Positions 54,412-62,390 of a stretch of DNA of 62,390 bases are shown in pieces. The notes beneath the pieces are model-generated. The model saw nothing but the letters and a program-made list of their open reading frames with translations, was not told the DNA's origin and ran no database searches. Every line of letters starts with the position of its first letter. The first letter of the stretch is position 1. The DNA comes from Micromonospora sp. ALFpr18c (GTDB lineage Bacteria > Actinomycetota > Actinomycetes > Mycobacteriales > Micromonosporaceae): positions 1 through 62,390 of the forward strand of contig NZ_WBKR01000011.1 of the NCBI RefSeq assembly GCF_008868155.1, given 5' to 3'. The position numbers and the translations under genes are program-made.

Positions 54412-56109
54412 ATGCTGAGTGAGCGCGGCGAGAGCCGACTCGAACCGGCCGTGCTTCATTTGGACGCGGTTCTGGATGACGTTGGCGCAGGCGTGCTGCG
54501 GGTGCCGGCCTTCCAGCGGCCGTTCGTGTGGCGCCCTGAGCAGATGCTCGACCTGTTCGACAGCGTCGAGCGGGGCTACCCGATTGGGAGCCTGTTGCTA
54601 TGGGAGACCACCAGGCAGGTCGAGTCACTCGACCAAGTCGGCGACGTGACCGTCGACGATCCACCCCCGGGGCAGGTGGTGTCCTATGTGCTGGACGGAC
54701 ACCAGCGGATCTCCACGCTCTTCGGTGTCCTTCGTCGCCTCGGTCGTCCGCCTCGCCCTGACGATCAGCGCGAATGGAAGTGGCGGATCTACCGCGACCT
54801 CTCGCCCAGGAGTGACACCGAGCGCTACCGCCACCACCGTGCAGCTGGCACTCCACCCGCTCCGGCACCGGACAACTTTCTCCCTGTCCGCTCAGTGGCG
54901 AACACCCTCGACTTCCTGAACTTCTCACGCAACCTGGAGTATCGCGTGGGCCGGGACAGGGCGGATCGGCTGGTGCGCGAGGCGGATCGGGTCGTTCAGC
55001 GCATCAAGGGCTACAAGCTCAGCCTGATCACAATCAAAGGCGGTGACCTGGAGCAGGCGGTGGAGGTCTACACCAGGCTCAACCGCAAGGGCGTACGGAT
55101 GGATGCCGACCAGGTGATATCCGCGCTGACTCACCGGCCGGGTCAGCGCACGCTGGCCAACCGCGTCGACGACATCGTGGAATCGGTCGCAACCACCGGT
55201 TTCGGTGAGCTGCCTCGTCTGGCCGTTTTCCGCGTCGTCCTGGCGGTCGCCGATGAGCCGGACGTGATGACACCGCGGTGGGAGGCAATGGCCCAGCGAC
55301 TTCAGAACCGCTTGGTTGATGCCGTTCCCGCAGCGGAGCAGGCGGTACACCGCACGGTCGAATTCTTGATCTCTGCGGGTCTGCCCCTGGCTCGGTTCCT
55401 GCCCTACGCACACCAACTCGTGGTGCTGGCCAAGTTCTTCCACCATTGCCCTGAGCCAAACGATGACCAATGGTTCGAGCTGCGGCGCTGGTTCTGGGTC
55501 ACCTCCTGGGCTGGCTCCTTCGCAGGTGCGAACTCGACGGTTCTCCGGTCGGCTCTCGAGGAGATGCAACTGTTCGCCACCCGGCGGGTCAGGCTGAGCC
55601 TCGACACCGGGGCGGTCCAGCCGATGCCCGACGCCTTCAACCTGAACAGCGCTCGTACGTTGGCCTATGTCGCGTGGGAGACGAACGAGCTGCCCAAGCG
55701 CTCGGATGGAATGGGTCAGGAGTTCGACGTGGTCCGGTTGCTCGCCTCAGGTGCGACCCAGGCATATCGTTCGGTAGTCGCCGGTGATTCCCGGCCCGCC
55801 AACAAGCTGGTCTTTCCTACTGTCGCGGGGCTCGGGGTGGAGAAGTCACTGACCGACCTGCCAGCGGACGGCGGTGGACTGTTCGACCACGATCCCGCGA
55901 GCCCCTACTCATCTGCAGGTGCTCGCCGGATCCTCGAGAGTCATGCCATCCCCTTGTCCGCCTGGTTTCGGCTGAAGGAGGGCAACGGTGCCCTCTTCGT
56001 TGCCGACCGCACTCGCGAGCTAGAGGTCCGGCTGCGTGCTTTTGCCGAGGAGATCGGGTTCGGACTGGGTGATGATCTCGAAGGCGTGGCCGACGACGAC
56101 TCGGAGTAG
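54412..56109 (+). CDS. DUF262 domain protein (GmrSD/RloF-like)
   Basis: 565 residues, 12 bp after the TOPRIM-like gene. The N-terminal DUF262 signature is complete: LRVPAFQRPFVWRPEQMLDL (about 28-47), GYPIGSLLLWE, and YVLDGHQRISTLFGVL with the DGQxR-type motif (DGHQR, about 94-98). YTRLNRKGVRMDADQVISAL is the second conserved block. DUF262 proteins use NTP hydrolysis in modification-dependent restriction and other defence systems. The usual C-terminal HNH (DUF1524) motif is not evident, so this may be the nucleotide-sensing half only. Confidence 0.8.
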   Translation: MLSERGESRLEPAVLHLDAVLDDVGAGVLRVPAFQRPFVWRPEQMLDLFDSVERGYPIGSLLLWETTRQVESLDQVGDVTVDDPPPGQVVSYVLDGHQRISTLFGVLRRLGRPPRPDDQREWKWRIYRDLSPRSDTERYRHHRAAGTPPAPAPDNFLPVRSVANTLDFLNFSRNLEYRVGRDRADRLVREADRVVQRIKGYKLSLITIKGGDLEQAVEVYTRLNRKGVRMDADQVISALTHRPGQRTLANRVDDIVESVATTGFGELPRLAVFRVVLAVADEPDVMTPRWEAMAQRLQNRLVDAVPAAEQAVHRTVEFLISAGLPLARFLPYAHQLVVLAKFFHHCPEPNDDQWFELRRWFWVTSWAGSFAGANSTVLRSALEEMQLFATRRVRLSLDTGAVQPMPDAFNLNSARTLAYVAWETNELPKRSDGMGQEFDVVRLLASGATQAYRSVVAGDSRPANKLVFPTVAGLGVEKSLTDLPADGGGLFDHDPASPYSSAGARRILESHAIPLSAWFRLKEGNGALFVADRTRELEVRLRAFAEEIGFGLGDDLEGVADDDSE

Positions 56110-56143
56110 TGGCTGTGAGGGGGAACGGCCTTAGAATCTGGCG

Positions 56144-59100
56144 GTGATCGAGCTGAAGGCGTTGCAGACGCAGGTCAAGACCCTGGTGGACGATCTGCGC
56201 CGGCAGGTCGCGGAGGCGCCGGGCCTGCGGGCGGAGCTGCGCCAGGAGTACGCGGCGGCGAAGGACGCCCAGCGCGTCGGCGGCAGCTTCGAAACCTGGC
56301 TCGACGACGTGCTCGACCAGGCAGCGGTTGCCTGGGTGCTCGGCTGCGTGTTCGTCCGGTTCTGTGAGGACAACGCGCTGGTCGAGAAGCTCTGGATCGG
56401 CGGGGCTGATCCGGCCGCGCCGGCCGAACGGGCCGTGCAGCACCGGCAGGCGTACCTGATCGCCAACCCCCGGCACAACGACCGGCACTGGCTGCGGGAG
56501 GCCTTCGGCTACCTGGCCGAGCTGAAGGCCACCGGCAAGATCTTCGACAGAAAGCACAACCCGCTGTGGCGCTTCGACATCTCCGGCCCGGCAGGCGAGG
56601 AGCTGAGCGACTTCTTCCGGCGCGGCGCGGGCGCTGTCTCGCTTCGTCGACCGGACCTGAACACCCGGTTCCTGGGCGACCTCTACCAGGACATGTCGAC
56701 GCACGCGAAGAAGACGTACGCGCTGTTGCAGACCCCGGAGTTCGTGGAGGAGTTCATCCTCGACCGCACCTTCGAGCCGGCGGTCAAGGAGTTCGGCCTC
56801 GCCGCGACCAGCGTCATCGACCCGACCTGCGGTTCTGGGCACTTCCTGCTCGGCGCGTTCCACCGGCTGGTGGGTAAGTGGCGGGACCGGGAGCCAGCCA
56901 CCGACGTGAAGGTGCTCGTCGAACGGGCGCTCGGCCAGGTGACCGGCGTCGACATCAACGCCTTCGCGGTGGCCATCGCCCGGTTCCGGCTGCTGATCGC
57001 CGCGATGAAGGTGTGCGGGCTGACCAAGCTGGAACGCACGCCGGCGTTTCCGGTTAGAGTGGCGACTGGCGACTCGCTGCTGCCGTGGGGGGCGTTCAGC
57101 TCCCGAGCGCAGGGCGACCTGCTCGCCGAAATTGAGGGCAAGGCGATCTTCGCGTACGAGAGCGAAGACGCCGACCTGCTCAAGGACTACCTAGCCGAAA
57201 ACCAGTACACAGTTGTGGTGGGTAACCCGCCCTACATCACCGTCGCGGACAGCGCCCGCAATGGCCTCTACCGCGAGATCTACAAGACCGTCTGTTACCG
57301 GCAATACGCGCTGACCGTACCCTTTGCGAAGCGTTTCTTTGATTTGGCCAAGTGGTCAGACGAGCACGGCGAGGGCGCTGGGCACGTTGGCCAAATCACC
57401 GGAAATTCATTCATGAAGCGCGAGTTCGGTAAGCATCTGATCGAAAAGTACTTTGCGCACGAGGTTGAATTGACGGAGGTGATCGACACCTCCGGTGCCT
57501 ACATTCCTGGCCATGGCACTCCCACAGTAATCCTAATTGGTCGGCCCAACAGTCGCCGCCGTTCCGGCACTGTCCGGGCGGTACTCGGTATTCGAGGCGA
57601 ACCGTCTCAACCTGCGTTCGCCGCCAAAGGTCTAGTGTGGACAGCTGTCGTTGAACAGGTGGCTGTTCCAGGTTCCGAGTCGGATTGGGTTACTGTCTCC
57701 GACCTCCCCCGTAGGCAGCTAGCCAATTTCCCGTGGAGTCTTGCCGGCGCAGGTGCCATCGACGTCAAAAGATTCGTTGAGGAGAACTCGTCAGGCAAGC
57801 TTGGTTCGATGGTCGAAGTTATTGGGCTTGTAGCCGAAACCCGGGCCGACGACGCTTATTTGATTGGGCGCTCGATGGCTCGCAGGCTGCGGGGCGATAC
57901 GCAAATTGCGCCATTCATTACTGGCACTGCAATTAGAGACTATGTGGCAGATGAAGGTGACAGTGTCGTATTTCCATACGACCTCAATGGCTCGCCTGTT
58001 GCGGGCCCGGCTGGGTTAAGGCTGCTTTGGAGGTATCGACTCCCGCTAAAGGCGCGTCGCGCACTCTCTGGAACTCAGGAGGAGCGCGGCCTGGCCTGGT
58101 TTGAATATTCGGATTTCCACCCAGCAAGGTGGGTGGCGCCTATGAAAATATCATTTTCGTTCGTTTCTACACATAACCGGTTTATATTGAATCGTGGCGG
58201 AGATATTTTCAATCGCGCCGCGCCGGTTATTTTGCTTCCTGAAGGCGCGGGTGAAGCTGAATACTTGGGGCTCCTTGGGGCTCTTAACAGCTCGACTTCC
58301 TGCTTTTGGCTCAAACAGGTCTGTCATGACAAGGGCATTCGTGGCCAGGGTGGTGGTTTCACGAGCGATGACTGGGAGCACTTTTATGATTTCACGGGGA
58401 CTAAGGTAAATGAATTTCCGCTGCCTTCGGCGTACCCGTTGGGGCGGGCACGGGAACTTGATGGGCTGGCGCAGCGGCTCAGTGGCTTGACCCCGGCGGC
58501 GGTTGCCGCTTCGGGGGTGCCGAGCCGGCAGCGGCTCGCGGAGGCTGAGACGGAGTACCACTCGGTGCGGGCGCGGATGATCGCGTTGCAGGAGGAGTTG
58601 GACTGGGAGGTCTACCGGCTCTACGGGCTGATCGACGAGGATTTGACCTGTCCCGATCCGCCGGAGCTGAAGCTGGGGGAGCGGGCCTTCGAGATCGTGC
58701 TGCACACCAGCGGGGCGCAGACCGAATGGTTCAACCGGCACGGGTCGAAGCCGATCGACCGGCCGCAGCCGCATTGGCCGGCGGAGTACCGGTCCCTCGT
58801 GGAGCGGCGGATCGCCACCATCGAATCCAACCGGCACATTGGGCTGATTGAGCGGCCGGAGTGCAAGCGGCGCTGGTCCACCGACGGGTGGGAGAAGATG
58901 CAGTCGGCCGCGCTGCGGGATTGGCTGCTCGACCGGTTGGAGTCCGCGGAGTTGTGGGCGGGGCAGCCGAAGCCGTTGTCGGTGGCGCAGCTCGCCGACC
59001 GGGTCGGTGGGGATCAGGATTTCCGGGCGGTGCTGGATCTGTGGGTCGGGCACGACAGCTACGACCTGACGCGCACGCTGGGGCAGTTGCTCGCCGACGA

Positions 59101-59638
59101 GCATGTGCCGTACCTGCCGGCGCAGCGTTACAAGCCGGCCGGGCTGCGCAAGCGCGCGCAGTGGGAGCGGACCTGGGCGTTGCAGCGTCGGGAGGACGCG
59201 GGGGAGAAGGTCACCATCGAGGTGCCGCCGAAGTACACGTCGGCGGACTTCGCCCGGCCGTCGTATTGGAAGGCGCGCGGGAAGCTCGACGTGCCGAAGG
59301 AGCGGTTCATCTCGTACCCGCAGGCGGGGCGGGACAACGACGGCAGCGAGCTGCTCGGCTGGGCCGGGTGGGACCACCTGGCGCAGGCGCAGGCGCTCGC
59401 CACCGTCTACCTCGACCGGAAGACTCAGGAGGCGTGGCCGGCGCACCGGCTGCTGCCCCTGCTTGCCGGGCTGGTCGAGATCGAGCCGTGGCTGCACCAG
59501 TGGCACTCGGGTGAGCAGCCCGGGTTCCCCGGATCACCGGCCGAGTTCTTCACCGACTTCATCAACGCCGAGCTGGCCCAGCTCAGCTCCGACCGCTCCG
59601 CGCTGGCGCTGCTGCGGGGTGTGCCAGAGCTGCCCTGA
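56144..59638 (+). CDS. pglX: BREX type 2 adenine-specific DNA methyltransferase PglX
   Basis: 1164 residues from a GTG at 56144. SAM motif I DPTCGSGHFLLGAFHRL (about 226-242) and the N6-adenine motif NPPY in VVGNPPYITVADS (about 361-364). The N-terminus (SFETWLDDVLDQAAVAWVLG, CVFVRFCEDNALVE) and C-terminus (WERTWALQRREDAGEKVTIE, then VPPKYTSADFARPSYWKARG and KLDVPKERF) match BREX-2 PglX, which methylates host DNA and is required for phage growth limitation. The middle (residues about 385-765, DNA 57300-58440) is AT-richer than both flanks, as expected for an exchanged recognition domain. Other BREX-2 genes (pglY, pglZ) are not in the window. Confidence 0.88.
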   Translation: MIELKALQTQVKTLVDDLRRQVAEAPGLRAELRQEYAAAKDAQRVGGSFETWLDDVLDQAAVAWVLGCVFVRFCEDNALVEKLWIGGADPAAPAERAVQHRQAYLIANPRHNDRHWLREAFGYLAELKATGKIFDRKHNPLWRFDISGPAGEELSDFFRRGAGAVSLRRPDLNTRFLGDLYQDMSTHAKKTYALLQTPEFVEEFILDRTFEPAVKEFGLAATSVIDPTCGSGHFLLGAFHRLVGKWRDREPATDVKVLVERALGQVTGVDINAFAVAIARFRLLIAAMKVCGLTKLERTPAFPVRVATGDSLLPWGAFSSRAQGDLLAEIEGKAIFAYESEDADLLKDYLAENQYTVVVGNPPYITVADSARNGLYREIYKTVCYRQYALTVPFAKRFFDLAKWSDEHGEGAGHVGQITGNSFMKREFGKHLIEKYFAHEVELTEVIDTSGAYIPGHGTPTVILIGRPNSRRRSGTVRAVLGIRGEPSQPAFAAKGLVWTAVVEQVAVPGSESDWVTVSDLPRRQLANFPWSLAGAGAIDVKRFVEENSSGKLGSMVEVIGLVAETRADDAYLIGRSMARRLRGDTQIAPFITGTAIRDYVADEGDSVVFPYDLNGSPVAGPAGLRLLWRYRLPLKARRALSGTQEERGLAWFEYSDFHPARWVAPMKISFSFVSTHNRFILNRGGDIFNRAAPVILLPEGAGEAEYLGLLGALNSSTSCFWLKQVCHDKGIRGQGGGFTSDDWEHFYDFTGTKVNEFPLPSAYPLGRARELDGLAQRLSGLTPAAVAASGVPSRQRLAEAETEYHSVRARMIALQEELDWEVYRLYGLIDEDLTCPDPPELKLGERAFEIVLHTSGAQTEWFNRHGSKPIDRPQPHWPAEYRSLVERRIATIESNRHIGLIERPECKRRWSTDGWEKMQSAALRDWLLDRLESAELWAGQPKPLSVAQLADRVGGDQDFRAVLDLWVGHDSYDLTRTLGQLLADEHVPYLPAQRYKPAGLRKRAQWERTWALQRREDAGEKVTIEVPPKYTSADFARPSYWKARGKLDVPKERFISYPQAGRDNDGSELLGWAGWDHLAQAQALATVYLDRKTQEAWPAHRLLPLLAGLVEIEPWLHQWHSGEQPGFPGSPAEFFTDFINAELAQLSSDRSALALLRGVPELP

Positions 59639-59650
59639 GATCCGGAGCGG

Positions 59651-59673
59651 GCAACCTTGACGGCCGGGGTTGC
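59651..59673. terminator. Hairpin after pglX
   Basis: GCAACC (59651-59656) and GGTTGC (59668-59673), 6-bp stem, 11-nt loop, 12 nt after the stop. Weak. Confidence 0.35.
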
Positions 59674-59688
59674 CGAACATATGTTCGG
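59673..59688. promoter_or_regulatory. LexA/SOS-box-like perfect palindrome
   Basis: CCGAACATATGTTCGG is a perfect 16-bp palindrome and contains CGAAC-N4-GTTCG, the core of the actinobacterial LexA box. No intact gene follows directly: a tandem repeat and an IS-derived element do. It may be the surviving promoter of a displaced DNA-damage gene. Chance occurrence of this particular palindrome is low, but binding is not shown. Confidence 0.6.
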
Positions 59689-59690
59689 GG

Positions 59691-59739
59691 GGCGATGGGC
59701 GATGGGCGATGGGCGATGGGCGATGGGCGATGGGCGATG
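59691..59739 (+). repeat. Tandem repeat (GGCGATG)x7
   Basis: Seven exact head-to-tail copies of the 7-mer GGCGATG, 49 bp, starting 2 nt after the LexA-like palindrome and ending at the left end of the IS-derived element. No reading frame uses it. Confidence 0.95.
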
Positions 59740-60232
59740 CAGGGCGTTCGCAAGGTAGAGATATGCCCGTTCTAGGTGATTCCTAGTAGTTGTTGGGATC
59801 GGCGCGGGTTTCGGCTGTTCTTTCATAGGGCTGGCGCGATGGATGCGACGCCGGCCAGGCGGAGCAGGCTGATCGCGGTGTTGCGCAGGGTGGTCAAAAG
59901 GGCATCAGTCTAGACATCTGCATGATCGCCAGAAGGCCGCGCTCTTCTACGTACCCACCAAAACCGGCGTGACTATCACATAACCGAATATCCGGTCATA
60001 GCTCGATCTTGCGAATGCCCTGCGGTTGACCGCGAATTCCCGCAGGTCAGCCGGCACTCAAGCGACTACGCAATAGCGTGTGCCACGAACGAGGAATGGT
60101 GATCGCAATGTAGGAGCGATTTCAGGAATCGATGCTGTGCAGAAGATGAAGGTTTGGCCCTTCGGAGTCGCCTTTCGGGAGGAGGCTTCAAACCACCACA
60201 TGCTGCGTTGGCTGAAACCTTGCGAACGCCCT
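59740..60232. mobile_element. 493-bp IS-derived element with 17-bp perfect terminal inverted repeats
   Basis: CAGGGCGTTCGCAAGGT at 59740-59756 and its exact complement ACCTTGCGAACGCCCTG at 60216-60232. A third, imperfect copy of the right end (two mismatches) is at 60006-60022. The left part carries the minus-strand C-terminus of an ISAs1-like transposase; the rest has no recognisable gene. It looks like an internally deleted IS, or a MITE-like derivative. No clear target-site duplication was found. Confidence 0.65.
59772..59905 (-). pseudogene. C-terminal fragment of an ISAs1-like transposase with in-frame stop
   Basis: Read from about 59905: LLTTLRNTAISLLRLAGVAS then IAPAL, a TGA, then KNSRNPRRSQQLLGIT and TAG at 59774-59772. 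ISAs1-type transposases end with this pattern and have Arg (CGA) where the TGA stands, so one C-to-T change explains the stop. All catalytic parts are missing. Confidence 0.65.
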
Positions 60233-60539
60233 GAACTCAGGGGTGGAAGGAATGCGTCAGGCGCTTCCGCACTTCCTCGAACTGGACGACTACCTCGATG
60301 AGCAGGCCATCTCGGCCACGACCTGACCGCGGCTATGCGGTCTCGATGGCGACCGCCTGCTGGCGGTAGCCGGCTGTACAGCAGCCTGCCGCACCATCGT
60401 CCACGCGGACATCACGATGATCGAGATGGCTGCATTCGTTGCAACAACCGTGTTTCAAAACAAGCTCCATAGTGGTCCGGAGTGTGTCCGATCGTCGGCG
60501 TCTTGGGGTCGCGCAAGCAAGATCGGTGAGCCAAGATCT
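60233..60539. other. Stretch between IS remnants with one tiny ORF
   Basis: A 24-codon ORF (ATG at 60252, stop 60324-60326, MRQALPHFLELDDYLDEQAI..) follows GGAAGGA almost directly. It could be a fragment of a longer gene cut by the IS. The remainder, including the truncated end of the IS5-like element, holds nothing I recognise. Confidence 0.3.
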
Positions 60540-61002
60540 TCAGGCATACCGCCGGGGCCGTGGGCGCATCACGGCCTGAATGTTCGCCCCGAAATCGCGG
60601 TATTTCCCGGAGTGCCAGGCGTCGATCGGGTCGCACTTCACGCTCGAGGTGGTCTCGGCCAGGCGGTCGGTGTCGAACAGTTTCCCGTCGAGGATGACGT
60701 GCGACCAGCCGTCGGCGGCGACCCGCGCCAACGCGTCGTGCAGGGTGGGTGTCTGCGCCGCCAGGACCCGCACGGCCTCGGCGACGCACCGGTACGCAGT
60801 CGCCCTCGACACCCCGAACCCGGCCCCGATGATGGTCTTGTCCTCACCCTTGCGGAACCACACCAACACCAAAAGCGCCTGGTAGAAGCAGGTCAACGCC
60901 CACGCGCCCGCCCGGGTACCCAACGCCCGGCGCTCGGCGCGCAACAGCCGCGCCACGTGCTGCACGAGTTCCCTGGGGACGTCGAGCAGAATAGGTGATC
61001 AC
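60540..61002 (-). pseudogene. IS5-like transposase remnant, frameshifted and 3' truncated
   Basis: A GTG at 61002 with GAGAGGG upstream starts VITY, then the frame is lost by one base near 60990; the correct frame continues LLDVPRELVQHVARLLRAER. Conserved parts: QALLVLVWFRKGEDKTIIGA, GFGVSRATAYRCVAEAVRVL, WSHVILDGKLFDTDRLAETT, SGKYRDFGANIQAVM. The LDG segment holds the first catalytic Asp of the DDE transposase. The sequence then breaks off before the remaining catalytic residues. Non-functional. Confidence 0.75.
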
Positions 61003-61253
61003 GTGGAGCCCTCTCGGAGACTGATCTTGTCGCAAAGACCTGTCTACCGATGGCTCCACGCCCACATCCAGCACTGTCCGCCATGGACGCAATGCCCGTG
61101 TCGTCCCGATCCGCGCTCCCGTCCTTGTTGAGATCACCTCACTGGGTCACCTGGCACTGAACCCGGGGTCGATCTCTCGCGTTCCATAGTAGGGCCTCAA
61201 AATTTTCGGCCGAAGGGCCCCTGTCCGCAATCTCGCCAGAAAGGACTATGCAG

Positions 61254-61793
61254 ATGGCCCGAATCAATGACCCGAATCGAACTCGACATCTAGTCGATTA
61301 TGCCTGGAGTCATGTGCGGAGAAAGGTGAAGGAGGGGGATGACCAATTCCTGATTTATCTGGCTCGCCATGCCGTACGTGTAGCCGGCGCCAACGAGAGG
61401 GAAGAGGCTAGGATTACGGGGCTCAACAGAGAGGATCTGGTATTCGATAGAGAAATCAGCCAAAAGACGAGCAACCTCCTACAGGATGTTCTTTACATAG
61501 AGGCTTTTATATCTGAACAAGCTTCGCGGCGACCTTACTGGATCAGGCCTGATTCAGTCATTGGCTCCCTGCACGCGGAATTCGTTCGTCTTCGTGAGGA
61601 GCGGCAGCCCGGCCCGTCCGGTCCCTCGCAGGCGGCTCCTAGGGGCGCGTACTCACCTGCCCCCTTCGCCGCATTAACGAGTGCACCTACCCAGTCCGGC
61701 ATGTCCCGGGTTTCGGCACCACCTCCGGGTGGCTTCCTGCCGCCGGCCAACCCTTCACAGGGAAATGGAAGCGCACTCAATCGCGGTCGATAG
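61254..61793 (+). CDS. Unknown protein with N-terminal helical domain and proline-rich tail
   Basis: 179 residues from the ATG at 61254, which has AAGGA 8 nt upstream (ATG at 61248 is too close). Residues 1-115 are helical and charged (RHLVDYAWSHVRRKVKEGDD, QFLIYLARHAVRVAGANERE, EARITGLNREDLVFDREISQ). The remaining 65 are Pro/Ser/Gly-rich and probably disordered. The 5' two thirds use AT-rich codons, unlike the rest of the window, which suggests recent acquisition between IS remnants. The 250 bp before it (61003-61253) show no gene. Function not recognised. Confidence 0.55.
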   Translation: MARINDPNRTRHLVDYAWSHVRRKVKEGDDQFLIYLARHAVRVAGANEREEARITGLNREDLVFDREISQKTSNLLQDVLYIEAFISEQASRRPYWIRPDSVIGSLHAEFVRLREERQPGPSGPSQAAPRGAYSPAPFAALTSAPTQSGMSRVSAPPPGGFLPPANPSQGNGSALNRGR

Positions 61794-62113
61794 TCAGTGT
61801 CCCGGTCGGGGTCCGGTGACGGCAACGAATACCTACTGCTGACCTCGATTCGTCAGAGGGGTCTTGTCCTCCGGTAGGGTTTTCGGCTTGACCGTTTTGT
61901 CCCCTAGGGTGTGGCGTGGGGCGTCGTCTGTCACGACGGTGGTGCCGGGTCTCCGATCCCGGGACAGGGCTGTTGCGTTCTCGTTCGGCGAGCCGGTGAG
62001 CTGGGATGATGCCGGGTGATTGGCCTATGTGGAGGCGGTTGAAGCGGGTGAAGCCCTCAGGGTGATCATGGAGTTTCTCTAGGACTGCACGACACCGAGG
62101 ACTCCACCCGCAG
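61794..62113. other. Upstream region of the last transposase gene
   Basis: No coding region supported. Probably contains the outer end of the ISAs1-like element, but no terminal repeat equal to that at 59740 was found. A long minus-strand open frame here is antisense to the transposase. Confidence 0.35.
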
Positions 62114-62390
62114 ATGTCATCATCCCTGATCTCCGTACTGACTGTGACAACCCCGAGCGGTGAGACGCCGTCACCGCCGATCACCGAGGGTGAACGTCGT
62201 GGGCTCCTGGACGCTGTCAGCGTGATCCCGGACCCGCGTAATCCGCACGGAGTGCGGTATCCACTGGCCGCGTTGCTGACCGTCGCGGTCTGCGCGGTCC
62301 TGGCCGGCGCCTCGTCGTTCGCCGCGATCGCCGACTGGCTGTACGACCTGGACGAGGCGGACCAGCAGCGGCTCGGGTTCACCCGGGGCG
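62114..62390 (+). CDS. ISAs1-like transposase, N-terminal part, running off the window
   Basis: 92 codons from the ATG at 62114 to the last base. LLDAVSVIPDPRNPHGVRYP, then LAALLTVAVCAVLAGASSFA and AIADWLYDLDEADQQRLGFT, is the N-terminal signature of ISAs1/H-repeat transposases. Opposite in orientation to the remnant at 59772-59905, so probably a separate copy. Confidence 0.85.
   Translation, partial: MSSSLISVLTVTTPSGETPSPPITEGERRGLLDAVSVIPDPRNPHGVRYPLAALLTVAVCAVLAGASSFAAIADWLYDLDEADQQRLGFTRG

Noticed and set aside
59691..59739. CRISPR-like array
   Set aside because: Repeats are 7 bp and contiguous with no spacers; no cas genes are present.
1..62390. tRNA or rRNA genes
   Set aside because: No cloverleaf with a conserved T-loop (GGTTCGAATCC-like) and no rRNA signature was noticed on either strand; a dedicated scan was not possible.

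Overview
The window is high-GC DNA with GC-rich third codon positions, GTG/TTG starts and dense overlapping operons. It carries SARP/AfsR-type regulators, an ECF41 sigma factor, a luciferase-like flavin oxidoreductase and DUF2637-type mobile-element membrane genes. This points to a filamentous actinobacterium, most likely Micromonosporaceae (for example Micromonospora). The genus is inferred; no rRNA or tRNA gene is visible.

Layout. 1-1412: the 3' end of a helical-repeat protein and a small SARP regulator. 1764-18335: a complete class 1 DISARM anti-phage operon in canonical order, drmD (SNF2 helicase), drmMI (adenine methyltransferase), drmA (helicase), drmB (DUF1998), drmC (PLD). Between drmMI and drmA sits a 2.5-kb inversion module. 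A 467-bp perfect inverted repeat encodes residues 948-1103 of DrmMI. The second copy is fused, in frame and on the opposite strand, to a different target-recognition C-terminus of 256 residues. A serine recombinase gene lies 46 bp beyond the distal repeat. The structure predicts a specificity switch (A/B, not on/off) of the DISARM methyltransferase and is the most striking feature of the window. 18351-21117: a frameshifted gene, a small membrane protein and three ATGA-coupled genes of integrative-element type (DUF2637/Spd-like).

21369-42303 looks mostly like ordinary chromosome. It holds an AfsR-like SARP/NB-ARC/TPR regulator followed by two secreted proteins that share an apparently undescribed repeat, a deletion scar joining AraC and aldo/keto reductase remnants, a secreted serine hydrolase, and a TetR/NmrA pair with tandem operators. 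It continues with an ECF41 sigma factor and its FAD-oxidoreductase neighbour, a large secreted subtilase, a two-gene Ig-like/glycosidase-like operon, an LLM flavin oxidoreductase, an EF-hand-like protein, a PH/DivIVA-like membrane protein, an alditol-oxidase-like flavoprotein and an M50/CBS protease.

42323-59638 is a second defence island. A qatB-qatC pair (qatC frameshifted) runs divergently from a BREX type 2 style block: pglW (NERD plus kinase domains), a SWIM/SNF2 helicase carrying two frameshifts, an AAA ATPase/TOPRIM-like pair, a DUF262 protein and pglX. pglY, pglZ, brxD and brxHI are not in the window. The recognition region of PglX is AT-richer than its flanks. 59640-62390 is an insertion-sequence graveyard: a perfect LexA-type palindrome, a (GGCGATG)x7 tandem repeat, a 493-bp IS-derived element with 17-bp terminal inverted repeats, a broken IS5-like transposase, one unknown gene, and the start of an ISAs1-like transposase running off the end.
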